Of a DNA stretch of 64,000 nucleotides, positions 7,786 through 16,505 are shown one piece after another. Each line of letters opens with the position of its first letter. Positions within the stretch are counted from its first letter, which is position 1. The notes under the pieces were generated by a model. The model saw only the letters and a list, made by a program, of their open reading frames with translations, did not search any database and had not been told where the DNA came from. Source of the DNA: Actinomycetaceae bacterium (GTDB taxonomy: Bacteria > Actinomycetota > Actinomycetes > Actinomycetales > Actinomycetaceae). The DNA lies in NCBI GenBank assembly GCA_030532405.1, contig JAUNLF010000005.1, positions 151,881 through 215,880 on the forward strand, written 5' to 3'. Both the position numbers and the translations under genes were made by a program.

Positions 7786-9330
7786 GTGGAAAAAAATGAC
7801 GCTCAATCGCAGGAATTTCAAGACGCTCCCGAGCAGATTCGCGTGCGCGCCGAGAAGCGTGCCCGCATGCTCGAACAGGGAATTGACCCCTACCCGGTAG
7901 AGTTGCCGGTCACCTCCACCATTTCGAAGGTGCGTAAAGACTACGACTACCTCGAAATTGACGAGAAGTCGGAGGAAAACATTGGCCTGACCGGTCGCGT
8001 CATGTTCATCCGCGGCTCGGGCAAGCTCCAGTTTGTCGTGATCCAAGACGGCGAAGGTAACCGTTTGCAAGCCATGCTTTCCGCGGGTGAGGTCGGAGCG
8101 GACTCGCTGAAGGAGTTCAAGGCGAACGTCGACCTGGGCGATCACTTGTTTGTGCACGGCCCGGCAATACGTTCGCGCCGCGGTGAGCTTTCCATTTTTG
8201 CGTCCCCCGGTGAGGACGTGCCCGCGTGGCGCATCACGTCGAAGGCGCTGCGCCCACTGCCGAAGACTTTCACTACGGAGGATGGCGAGGAAGTCTCGCT
8301 TTCCGAAGAGGCACGGATTCGTCGCCGTCACCTGGACATGATCATGCGTCCCGCGGCGCGTCAGATGGTTCGCACGCGCGCGGACGTCGTGTGGTCGCTG
8401 CGCGACTACTTCCACCGCGAAGGCTTCCTGGAGATCGAAACCCCGATGCTCCAAAACATTCACGGTGGCGCGGCTGCACGCCCGTTCCAAACCCACATGA
8501 ACGCGTACGACACGGAGCTTTACCTGCGTATCGCGCCCGAGCTTTTCTTGAAGCGTGCCGTGGTTGGCGGCATCGAGAAGGTTTTCGAAATCAACCGTAA
8601 CTTCCGTAACGAGGGCGCTGACTCCTCCCACTCTCCCGAGTTCACAATGCTCGAGGCTTACGAGGCTTACGGCACTTACGACACGATGGCAAAGCGCACC
8701 CGCGACTTCATTCAAAAGTCCGCGCGTGACGTGTTCGGATCCGAGGTCGTGACCCTAGCTGACGGCACGGAATACGACCTGTCGGGCCAGTGGGATTCGA
8801 TTTCGCTATACGAGGTCGTGTCGGACGCCGTAAAGGAAGAGATCACCCCGGAAACTCCGCGCGAACGCCTGCTACAACTGGCAGAAAGCCGCGGTATTGA
8901 GGTTCCCGATCACGCCCTCGCTGGCAAAATCGTTGAAGAAATCTTTGAACACGAGGTTGGCGACGACCTTTGGCTACCCACGTTTGTGCGCGACTACCCG
9001 GTCGATACGTCTCCGCTGGTTCGCCAACACCGCAGCCTGCCCGGCCGCGTCGAGAAGTGGGACCTGTACGTGCGCGGGTTTGAACTGGCAACGGCGTACT
9101 CCGAGCTCGTTGACCCCGTGATTCAGCGTGAGCGTTTCGAAGCGCAGGCACTCGCCGCCGCGAAGGGTGACCCCGAGGCCATGGTCTTGGATGAAGAATT
9201 CTTGCAGGCAATGGAACAGGGCATGCCTCCCACGGGCGGCATGGGCATGGGCCTTGACCGTCTGCTGATGGCCTTGACGGGCTACGGCATTCGCGAGACC
9301 ATCACGTTCCCGTTGGTGAAGCGACTGTAA
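7786..9330 (+). CDS. lysS: Lysyl-tRNA synthetase, class II
   Basis: 514 residues; charges tRNA-Lys with lysine in the cytoplasm. The OB-fold anticodon-binding domain (about 55-150) is followed by the class II catalytic core. Motif 1 lies around FHREGFLEIETPMLQ; motif 2 is RNFRNEGADSSHSPEFTMLE; motif 3 is GMGMGLDRLLMALTG. The start is GTG 7786, placed 6 nt after a TACGAT box. An upstream in-frame ATG at 7765 lies before the predicted transcription start. The trkH-like ATG overlaps the lysS stop by 1 nt (TAATG), so the K+ uptake genes may be co-transcribed. Confidence 0.97.
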   Translation: MEKNDAQSQEFQDAPEQIRVRAEKRARMLEQGIDPYPVELPVTSTISKVRKDYDYLEIDEKSEENIGLTGRVMFIRGSGKLQFVVIQDGEGNRLQAMLSAGEVGADSLKEFKANVDLGDHLFVHGPAIRSRRGELSIFASPGEDVPAWRITSKALRPLPKTFTTEDGEEVSLSEEARIRRRHLDMIMRPAARQMVRTRADVVWSLRDYFHREGFLEIETPMLQNIHGGAAARPFQTHMNAYDTELYLRIAPELFLKRAVVGGIEKVFEINRNFRNEGADSSHSPEFTMLEAYEAYGTYDTMAKRTRDFIQKSARDVFGSEVVTLADGTEYDLSGQWDSISLYEVVSDAVKEEITPETPRERLLQLAESRGIEVPDHALAGKIVEEIFEHEVGDDLWLPTFVRDYPVDTSPLVRQHRSLPGRVEKWDLYVRGFELATAYSELVDPVIQRERFEAQALAAAKGDPEAMVLDEEFLQAMEQGMPPTGGMGMGLDRLLMALTGYGIRETITFPLVKRL

Positions 9331-10751
9331 TGAGAGGATTTCGTCGGTTTCGACGATCCTCAACGCGAGTTCCCTTCCACCGATACCGGCCAGCCCCAAC
9401 CATTGTCTTCGGGCTGGCGGTAGTGATTCTGGTTGGAACGCTACTGCTGATGCTTCCGGTGTCACGCAGCGGGAACCCATTATGGCCAACCGGCACTCCC
9501 ACGTCTGCGGGTACGCCGGCGCCCCTTTCTGTTGCGCTGTTTACCGCAACTTCCGCAACGTGCGTGACGGGCCTAATTGTTGCTGACACGGCAACCTACT
9601 GGTCCGGTTTCGGCCAGTTCGTAATCGCCGGCCTAATCGAGGTTGGCGGGCTTGGCACCATGACGTTCGCCGCGATCCTCGCTGTCTACGTAGCCCACCG
9701 CTTGAAGTTGCACCAGCGCATCGCGGTCGCGCATGCCACCGGCAGCATTTCGATGGAAGATATCCGCGGCGTGGTAAAACGAATCATCGGCTACTCGCTT
9801 GTAGTCCAGCTGGTGTTCGCAATCCCGCTAGTAGTTGACCTCTACCTTCGCGACCACGACTTTAGCCACGCCCTCACAAATGGACTATTTCTTTCCGTAT
9901 CCGCATACAACAACGCCGGTTTTGCGCTAAAAACTGACAGCCTGATGTCGTATGCGGACGATCCGTGGATACTGCTTCCAATCGCCGCGTTAATAATAAT
10001 CGGCGGTATCGGTTTTCCAGTTTTAGCCGAGATTACGAGGGCGATTCGGGCCGGACGCAGCCGGTCAAAGAGGCCAAAGTTCTCACTAACTTCTCGAATC
10101 ATGTTTGTGGGAACCGCGGTTCTGATTTTGGGTGGCTGGATCTTGATGGCCGCTTTGGAGTGGAACAACGAGAAAACTCTCGCTCCCTACTCAGTGGCTG
10201 ACAAGCTGATGATTTCGTTCTTCTCATCCGTTTCACCGCGCACAGCCGGCTTCAACGCGATGGACATTGCGGGCCAGCACGACGTCACGTGGCTGATCAC
10301 GGACATCCTAATGTTCATCGGCGGAGGGCCGGCCGGCACCGCGGGCGGCGTAAAAGTAACAACCGTGATGGTACTGGCCTTCATGGTCCTAACCGAGGTC
10401 CGAGCGGGCAAATCGGTGCAAATGTTCGGCGCGCGCATCGGGCGCTCCACGCACCGAACCGCAATAACCGTGCTTGTACTGGCGTACGTGCTGGTCGCCG
10501 TTGCAACCGGCGTCCTCATGGTCATAACCCCGTGGGGACTAGACAAAGTCCTATTCGAAGTCATCTCCGCGCTCGGCACAGTCGGACTATCCACGGGCAT
10601 CACGCCCTACCTGCCGATATCCGCACAAATAGTAATCGGCGCCCTAATGTTCATCGGACGCGTCGGACCAATGACAATAGCAACCGCGCTCGCGGTGCGA
10701 CCCGACACGCGCCTGTTTGAACTTCCAAAAGAAAGACTGATCATTGGGTAA
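9330..10751 (+). CDS. TrkH/KtrB-type potassium uptake channel subunit
   Basis: 473-residue integral membrane protein with about ten hydrophobic segments in the four-fold pore arrangement of the SKT superfamily. The pore signatures are visible as TSATCVTGLIV, SAYNNAGFALK, SPRTAGFNAMD and LGTVGLSTGIT, each centred on a filter Gly. It moves K+ across the cytoplasmic membrane with the RCK-domain protein encoded next. The ATG overlaps the lysS stop by 1 nt and the regulatory subunit starts 28 nt downstream. The length is closer to KtrB than to long TrkH proteins. Confidence 0.93.
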   Translation: MRGFRRFRRSSTRVPFHRYRPAPTIVFGLAVVILVGTLLLMLPVSRSGNPLWPTGTPTSAGTPAPLSVALFTATSATCVTGLIVADTATYWSGFGQFVIAGLIEVGGLGTMTFAAILAVYVAHRLKLHQRIAVAHATGSISMEDIRGVVKRIIGYSLVVQLVFAIPLVVDLYLRDHDFSHALTNGLFLSVSAYNNAGFALKTDSLMSYADDPWILLPIAALIIIGGIGFPVLAEITRAIRAGRSRSKRPKFSLTSRIMFVGTAVLILGGWILMAALEWNNEKTLAPYSVADKLMISFFSSVSPRTAGFNAMDIAGQHDVTWLITDILMFIGGGPAGTAGGVKVTTVMVLAFMVLTEVRAGKSVQMFGARIGRSTHRTAITVLVLAYVLVAVATGVLMVITPWGLDKVLFEVISALGTVGLSTGITPYLPISAQIVIGALMFIGRVGPMTIATALAVRPDTRLFELPKERLIIG

Positions 10752-10779
10752 ATCCCAATGCAAAGAGGAAGGCTCACCA

Positions 10780-11472
10780 TTGGCTAGGTTCACGTTTCTT
10801 CCGCGCCTTCAACAAAGCAGCTTAGAAGGCGGCGTAGTAATCATCGGGCTGGGACGTTTTGGCGCGGCAATGGGGGAGGAACTCGTCCGCTCCGGCGTGG
10901 AAGTCCTAGGCATCGACAACGACCCCGGCGTAGTTCAAGCAATGAACGGCCGGCTAACCTCCGTGGTGCGCGCCGACGCCTCCAACGTCGAAGTGCTCCG
11001 CCAGCTGGGCGTGCAAGACAGCTCCAACGCCGTGGTAGCTATAGGGACGGACCTGGCCAGCTCGATCCTGGCGGCCTCCGCACTAATCAAACTCGACGGC
11101 CCCGAAATCTGGGCGAAAGCCGCCACCGAACAACAGGGCGAAATCTTTGCACAAATGGGCATCAAGCACGTGTTCCACCCCGAAAAAGACATGGGCGTGC
11201 GCGCCGCGCACCTACTCACTCAGTCACTGTCAGACTTCTTCGACCTCGGCAACGGGTTCGCCATGGCAACCACAACGCTTCCACCCGCAATGGGTGGAAA
11301 CACAATCTCGCAAATGCGGATCCGCTACGACTACGGCGTCACCATCGTCGGAGTTAAGCAAGCCGACGAGTCGTGGGCGCCAATCACACCCGACACCGTC
11401 CTGCGTGCCGGGCAAACTGTCCTCGTCGCCGGCCCCTCAAAGAAACTAGACCAAGCGTTCGTTCGCGGCTAA
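10780..11472 (+). CDS. TrkA/KtrA-type RCK regulatory subunit
   Basis: 230 residues, one RCK_N domain plus one RCK_C (TrkA_C) domain: the KtrA size class rather than the double-length TrkA of E. coli. The nucleotide-binding motif is VVIIGLGRFGAAMGEEL, with an acidic ribose contact in GIDNDPG. It gates the membrane subunit encoded just upstream in response to nucleotides. The start is taken as TTG 10780 because GAGGAAGG lies 7 nt before it; another in-frame TTG at 10744 overlaps the previous gene and lacks a ribosome site. Confidence 0.92.
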   Translation: MARFTFLPRLQQSSLEGGVVIIGLGRFGAAMGEELVRSGVEVLGIDNDPGVVQAMNGRLTSVVRADASNVEVLRQLGVQDSSNAVVAIGTDLASSILAASALIKLDGPEIWAKAATEQQGEIFAQMGIKHVFHPEKDMGVRAAHLLTQSLSDFFDLGNGFAMATTTLPPAMGGNTISQMRIRYDYGVTIVGVKQADESWAPITPDTVLRAGQTVLVAGPSKKLDQAFVRG

Positions 11473-11479
11473 ACCCACA

Positions 11480-11592
11480 GCGCGGCGGCCAACTAGCGCG
11501 GCGGCCAACTAGCGCGGCCGGAGCGTTGGCCGACCCGCCCGGTCGCCAACTCGCGCGGCCGGAGCGTTGGCCGACCCGCGCGGCCGGAGCGC
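11480..11592. repeat. GC-rich imperfect repeats between convergent genes
   Basis: A 16-bp unit GCGCGGCGGCCAACTA occurs twice in tandem (11480-11511). A 26-bp unit then occurs at 11512-11537 and again 41 bp later at 11553-11578, with a third partial copy after it. GGCCAAC and GTTGGCC arms alternate, so several hairpins can form. It separates the trkA-like gene (+) from the MFS gene (-) and may act as a two-way terminator. Confidence 0.6.
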
Positions 11593-11629
11593 ATAAACCC
11601 GCGGCGCCGCGCCGAACGAACACTAAAAC

Positions 11630-12892
11630 CTAGTTGTCTTCGTCGGCTTCCGCGTAGTCCTTGGACTTGGAAACCTCGGGTAGTCGGGCGGCTGCGAACA
11701 CGCCGACCAGGCCAACGGCAGCTAGGAATAGTAGCGCCGGAACGGAACCCCACATCGCAATAACACCGGACACGGTTCCCACCAGAAGCAAGATGATGCC
11801 CATCATCGTGTTTGCAGCGCCAACGTACCGGGTGCGTTGATCGGACTCCGCCATGTCCACGATGTACGTCTTTCGGGCCACGCGGATCGCGGTGTGCGCC
11901 AAGTTCAACAGGAAGAACGACGTCGGCAGGATCCACCTCAGAGCCTCACCACCCAGCGTTGAAGTCGCCAGGATCGTCAGCAGGATAACCGCCGTAGCGA
12001 CAGCGGCACCCACCGACATGGTCCTCTTCGAAGACGCGTCCGACCAGATGCCAGAAATACGCCCTCCTAGAAGCGACGACAAACCACCCGCGACCAAGAA
12101 CGTGCCAAGGCCCGAAATGTCCTGGCCCGTCTCCTGCGACAACGTCACAATGAACGCCGTCGACAGCGCCGACACCAGCATCAGCGCACGAACAATCACG
12201 AAGTTACGGAAGTTGCGGTGGTCGCGGAACAACTCCCAAGTGTCCTTCCACCAAGCCTTATTCAGGCCGCCACCGTCAGCGTCGGGATCTTCGGGCTCCT
12301 TAATAGATTTGAAAACGAGGGCGGCCAGGAACCAGCTGAACCCCGCGATAATAATCAAAAGCTTCAGCACGTTCGGGTTCTGCAACGCCGGAATAAACGT
12401 CATCGCCAGGCCGACCGCCAAGGAAATGAACCCACCCAGTTCGGTAGCGCGGCCAGTGATCCGCCCACGCCCTCCCTTATGGATCGTACGACCCTGCACA
12501 TCTTTAGACGCGATCGAACAAAGCGAACGGAACGTCGCAAAGATTGCCAGTAGCAACAAAACAACAATACCGAGGGCGGTGCCGGTCAAGAACAGGGACG
12601 CAATCCCCATCAAAATCGCGGCAATACCTTGCCCAACCGCACCCATCAGCCAAATACCCTTGCGGTACTTATGCGCGGTCACCCACGGGGTCAACGCGGC
12701 TTGCGGAAGCATCGAACCCGACTCGCGGACCGGAACGAGCATCGCGATTATGAAACCAGGCGCGCCGGCAGCCTGAAGCATCCAAGGCAGAACGGTCTTC
12801 GCAGCGATAATCTGGTCGCCAATATTTTGCAAACCGTTCGACCAGATGAATCGTTTACCGTTATATTCCTCGTTGGGAAGTAGTTCGCTCAA
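11630..12892 (-). CDS. MFS transporter
   Basis: 420 residues with about twelve hydrophobic segments in two halves, split by a polar loop near residues 200-220 (KSIKEPEDPDADGGG). The fold and length fit the major facilitator superfamily. No substrate signature was recognised. The start is a TTG at 12892 preceded on the minus strand by GAGGTTACC. It is transcribed convergently with the K+ uptake genes and divergently from the SDR gene. Direction of transport is unknown. Confidence 0.85.
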   Translation of the reverse strand: MSELLPNEEYNGKRFIWSNGLQNIGDQIIAAKTVLPWMLQAAGAPGFIIAMLVPVRESGSMLPQAALTPWVTAHKYRKGIWLMGAVGQGIAAILMGIASLFLTGTALGIVVLLLLAIFATFRSLCSIASKDVQGRTIHKGGRGRITGRATELGGFISLAVGLAMTFIPALQNPNVLKLLIIIAGFSWFLAALVFKSIKEPEDPDADGGGLNKAWWKDTWELFRDHRNFRNFVIVRALMLVSALSTAFIVTLSQETGQDISGLGTFLVAGGLSSLLGGRISGIWSDASSKRTMSVGAAVATAVILLTILATSTLGGEALRWILPTSFFLLNLAHTAIRVARKTYIVDMAESDQRTRYVGAANTMMGIILLLVGTVSGVIAMWGSVPALLFLAAVGLVGVFAAARLPEVSKSKDYAEADEDN

Positions 12893-13058
12893 GGTAACCT
12901 CGTGAGATCAAAAAATACACTCATTCAATTTTAAACATCCGTCAACGTGGAATCTAGCAAGGCAACCATAACCAGATTCCGGGACGGCCCCACCCTGCGG
13001 TAGTGAGTCAGCCACTTTGCAACTAGTGTGAAAACTACACGACTACGAAGGGGTAAAC

Positions 13059-13844
13059 ATGGACTTGAGGATTAGCAACAAAGTCGCTTTTGTGGCCGCA
13101 TCAACTTCCGGACTTGGCCGCGCCGCAGCTCTGGCGCTCGCCGCCGAAGGAGTCCGCGTCTGCGTGACCGGCCGCGACATCGAGCGTTGCATACCGGTTG
13201 TCGACGAAATCGAACAAGCCGGCGGCACAGCAATCGCGGCCGCCCTAGACGTGCTCGATAAAGATTCCATTACCGCCGCATTGAAACATACCGAGGACGA
13301 GTTCGGCCCCGTCGACATCCTGATCCTGAACGGCCCCGGCCCCAAGCCCGGTTCACCCACAACCGTCACACCCGAAGACGTAGCCGACGCGTTCGGCCGC
13401 CTCGTCCAACCGCACGTGCAAATGGTTAACCACGTTCTCCCCGGCATGCGCGAACGCGGTTGGGGCCGCATCATCGCCATCGGATCAACCGCGGTAATCA
13501 CGCCCTCAATGCAACTGGTCTTGTCAACGATGGGACGCCAGGCGCTCGCGGGCTACCTGAAGGCACTCTCCCTGGAAGTCGGCGGCGATGGCATCACCGT
13601 GAACATGGTCCACCCCGGCCGCATCCTAACGCCGCGCATCGACCAGCTCGACGCGGACGCCGCGAAACGCGAAGGCGTACAGCCCGAAGACATTCGCAGG
13701 CAGTTCGAACAAAACATCCCGGTAAAGCGCCTGGGCGATCCTTCCGAAATGGGGGCCGCAATCGCATACCTAGCGTCCGAGGGCGCCGCCTACGTCACCG
13801 GCACATCCCTGCGTCTGGACGGCGGTATCACACCAATTCAGTAG
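13059..13844 (+). CDS. SDR family oxidoreductase
   Basis: 261 residues, classical short-chain dehydrogenase size. The NAD(P)-binding segment is unusual: VAFVAASTSGLGRAAALALA has ASTSGLG in place of the common TGxxxGIG. The catalytic triad is atypical too. In the region GRIIAIGSTAVITPSMQLVLSTMGRQALAG the usual YxxxK is not obvious, as a Met-Gly-Arg stretch occupies that place. The ending PSEMGAAIAYLASEGAAYVTG is standard for 3-oxoacyl-ACP reductase-like members. Substrate unknown. ATG 13059 follows AAGGGG. It is monocistronic and ends at a strong shared terminator. Confidence 0.85.
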   Translation: MDLRISNKVAFVAASTSGLGRAAALALAAEGVRVCVTGRDIERCIPVVDEIEQAGGTAIAAALDVLDKDSITAALKHTEDEFGPVDILILNGPGPKPGSPTTVTPEDVADAFGRLVQPHVQMVNHVLPGMRERGWGRIIAIGSTAVITPSMQLVLSTMGRQALAGYLKALSLEVGGDGITVNMVHPGRILTPRIDQLDADAAKREGVQPEDIRRQFEQNIPVKRLGDPSEMGAAIAYLASEGAAYVTGTSLRLDGGITPIQ

Positions 13845-13891
13845 CGCCGCGGTCGGCTCGCGACGCGCAGCACGCGGAAGTTTTGCATAGA

Positions 13892-13936
13892 AAACCGCGC
13901 TATCGAAGTCCCAGGTAGGCTCCGATAGCGCGGTTT
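13892..13936. terminator. Bidirectional terminator, SDR / glpC
   Basis: AAACCGCGCTATCG (13892-13905) and CGATAGCGCGGTTT (13923-13936) form a perfect 14-bp stem with a 17-nt loop between two convergent genes. The outer A and T runs let it work for either strand. Confidence 0.85.
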
Positions 13937-13956
13937 GCTTTAGGCGGCCAGCGCGT

Positions 13957-15240
13957 TTAGGCGTGCGCTGCGTCCGCGGCGTCGATAGCGCCCTCCAACA
14001 GGTCGTCGGACAGGCCGAACGCCCAGTGCATCAGCGATACGGGGTGAATCATCTTCGCACCCGAACCCTTTGCCAGCTGCCAACGACACGTTTCGGTCTC
14101 GCACGCGGCCAGTTCGGGGTTGGTGCGTTTGATGAACTCAAACACCGGCTTGCCTACAGCCTCTGCGATCTTACGCTTTTCGGCCTTCATGCCGTACGTT
14201 CCCGCAATACCACAGCAAGGCTGATCCGAGTCGACCACGGTAACGCCCGGGACTAGCTCCATGAGCTCCACGGCGGGCATACCCATTCCCTGGCTCTTCA
14301 CCTGGCACGGCTGGTGGTAGGGGATAGTCATGTCTAGGCGACGCAGATTGTCAACGGGGAGTTCACCCGCGTAGTACAGGTCCAGCAAGAACTCCGACGT
14401 TTCCACGGTGCGAACCGAAATCGCGTCCAGGCGCGGATCCTTGATGCCCATGATCTCTTGAGCTTCGTGCTTCAACATGCCCGCACACGAGCCGGACGAA
14501 GACACGACGGTCAAACCTTCACCGGCGGAAAGTAGCGCTTCGGCGAGCTTCAGAACCTTCTTAGAAGCCCCACCAAAAATACCGTTGGACTGTTCAGCCA
14601 GGCCACAGCATCCCTGCTCGGGAACCAGAACCTCATAGCCCAAGTGTTCTAGCAGCTCAATGGTGTGCTTTGAAGTTTGAACCTCAAAGTAGCCACCGGC
14701 GCAGCCGTGGAAGAACACGATCGGACCGCGCGGAGCGGGAGTCGTGCGCGGCGGACGCTTCTTCAACCATCCGCGTAGCGACTGGTTGTGAGCAGTCGGC
14801 ATCGGGGCGTCCTCTGACACGCCAACAACCTTGTCAACAATCTTGCGCAACGGCTTAATGCCAAGCGCCGCATTCGCAACGGGGGCGAGCGGCGTTAGCG
14901 CCTTACCCATCAGCTCCGTCTGGGTGATCAGGCGGTCGCGGATCGGCATACCGTTTTGAGCCTTCATGACCGCGCGGGCCTGCGCGTTAATCTCCGCGAT
15001 CTTCACACCCTGCGGGCAAACCATCGTGCAAATACCGCAACCGGAGCAGTAATCCAGCGAGTGGTCCACCGACTCCCCGTTACGGAAGCGCTCTGCCTGC
15101 GGCCCCACAAACTTCGGTCCGGGGAACAGCGGCGTCACGCGAGCCACCGGACACTGCGTCTCACAAATCGTGCACTTCACGCAGTTATCAAGGGTTGCGC
15201 GCGAAAAACTAGTCTGCGCAAAATCCAATGCGTCCATCAT
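13957..15240 (-). CDS. glpC: Anaerobic glycerol-3-phosphate dehydrogenase subunit C
   Basis: 427 residues. It carries electrons from the GlpA/GlpB flavoproteins to the membrane quinone pool. The N-terminus holds two 4Fe-4S sites: CVKCTICETQCPVARV and CSGCGICTMVCPQG. The C-terminal half has two CCG (heterodisulfide-reductase type) domains, around FFHGCAGGYFE...EQGCCGLAEQ and PYHQPCQVKS...DQPCCGIAGTYGMK. ATG 15240 overlaps the glpB stop by 4 nt. It is the last gene of a glpABC operon that ends at the stem-loop at 13892-13936. Confidence 0.95.
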   Translation of the reverse strand: MMDALDFAQTSFSRATLDNCVKCTICETQCPVARVTPLFPGPKFVGPQAERFRNGESVDHSLDYCSGCGICTMVCPQGVKIAEINAQARAVMKAQNGMPIRDRLITQTELMGKALTPLAPVANAALGIKPLRKIVDKVVGVSEDAPMPTAHNQSLRGWLKKRPPRTTPAPRGPIVFFHGCAGGYFEVQTSKHTIELLEHLGYEVLVPEQGCCGLAEQSNGIFGGASKKVLKLAEALLSAGEGLTVVSSSGSCAGMLKHEAQEIMGIKDPRLDAISVRTVETSEFLLDLYYAGELPVDNLRRLDMTIPYHQPCQVKSQGMGMPAVELMELVPGVTVVDSDQPCCGIAGTYGMKAEKRKIAEAVGKPVFEFIKRTNPELAACETETCRWQLAKGSGAKMIHPVSLMHWAFGLSDDLLEGAIDAADAAHA

Positions 15241-16505
15241 CGGTTTCCTCCCAGAATCGAATCAGTTGCGCGGATCATCGAACCAAGGGCAATGCCTTCG
15301 CCCGATTTCTCTTGCCAACGCATCGCGCCGGCGATAGTGCCACCGACAATGCGAACGTTTTCGTAAACCACGTTGCCGCTGCGATCCAGTGGCTTCATGT
15401 CCGAGTCGACCGCAACACCAACCTTGAACAGTGCCTGCTGGTCGCCCCAATAGTCACCGTGGATCAGTTCGGGCAACTCCCCACCCGTGACCGGCAGGTT
15501 CAAAGCGCGTTCAAACACGGTTCCGTACGAGTCCATCGTCAGCGCGCCAGACTCAAAGCCGCCGCCTGCTAAAACAACGAAGTCGCAGGGAATCTCGCGG
15601 TTAGCGCCCGCCGTGTCTGCAACCACGTGCGTGACCTGTTTGCCGTTCGTCTTCACACCGATCGCTTCGGTGCCCATCATGAAACGGATCCGCAGGTCCT
15701 TTACGCGGTGCGTCAGCTTTTGATTAAGCCGCATTCCGGGTACCGAGGGCGGTTGCAACGGAATCTCAAACACGGGGTGTCCAAGTAGGTGTTGGAACTG
15801 TTCCCACACGCCGTCGCCGTTCACGCCGAGAATGGCGGGAAGGCCAACGACTTCGCCCTTCTTAACGTGCGGGCGAAGTTCTTCTGCGAGATTGCGCAGG
15901 AGGACGGGGTTTTCTAGCGCCCTGGCAAATACCAGCGCGGATGAATCGACCTCTCCGGGGCGAACCTCGAAGTCAAGCATGAGGGTGCGGGCTTCTACGC
16001 GGCCGTCCCACTCGAGCTTGGTTCGGTTCAGGTTTCCGGCCACGAAGTCGGGGTAGAAGTCCTTCAACTGTTTGAAACCGACGATCAGGTAGCGCTTGGA
16101 GTTTTTCACCTGACCGTTAACCATTGACGGCTGCGCCAGGCAGGTGGGGCGCATCGCGCCAACCGCGGTTGGGAGCAGGAAGTTCTTTTCCGGATCACCC
16201 ACCAGCAGGCCGGGGCCGACCTGCTTCGCCATGAACTCCGCGCCCTGTTTGACTGCGTCAGCTCCGATAATGGAGTAGGGGTGATCGCCCTCCTTGGCGC
16301 CCTTTTCAAACGGGTCTTCCTTAATGGTCTGCAACGGGTTTTCAACTCGTTGCGGCGCGTATCCGAGGACGTCAATGGAGCCCTGCGAAAGCTGCAGGCC
16401 GCCGATACCCTTGGTTACCACGGTGACCCGGTGTCCGGCTTCGGCCAGTCGAATAGCTGAAGTTAGTCCCGCGATTCCCGCGCCAATTACTACTGTTGAG
16501 CTCAC
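15237..16505 (-). CDS. glpB: Anaerobic glycerol-3-phosphate dehydrogenase subunit B
   Basis: 422 residues, the usual GlpB length. FAD/FMN-type Rossmann start TVVIGAGIAGLTSAIRLAEAGH, and a second cofactor contact in CDFVVLAGGGFESGALTMDS. It forms the catalytic complex with GlpA that oxidises sn-glycerol 3-phosphate to dihydroxyacetone phosphate when oxygen is limiting. The GTG start overlaps the glpA stop (GTGA), and its own stop overlaps the glpC start. The C-terminal GTIAGAMRWQEKSGEGIALGS is the second half of the flavin fold. Confidence 0.93.
   Translation of the reverse strand: MSSTVVIGAGIAGLTSAIRLAEAGHRVTVVTKGIGGLQLSQGSIDVLGYAPQRVENPLQTIKEDPFEKGAKEGDHPYSIIGADAVKQGAEFMAKQVGPGLLVGDPEKNFLLPTAVGAMRPTCLAQPSMVNGQVKNSKRYLIVGFKQLKDFYPDFVAGNLNRTKLEWDGRVEARTLMLDFEVRPGEVDSSALVFARALENPVLLRNLAEELRPHVKKGEVVGLPAILGVNGDGVWEQFQHLLGHPVFEIPLQPPSVPGMRLNQKLTHRVKDLRIRFMMGTEAIGVKTNGKQVTHVVADTAGANREIPCDFVVLAGGGFESGALTMDSYGTVFERALNLPVTGGELPELIHGDYWGDQQALFKVGVAVDSDMKPLDRSGNVVYENVRIVGGTIAGAMRWQEKSGEGIALGSMIRATDSILGGNR

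Noticed and set aside
12893-13058. Small gene in the MFS-SDR gap
   Set aside because: Only short frames without ribosome sites; treated as a divergent promoter region.
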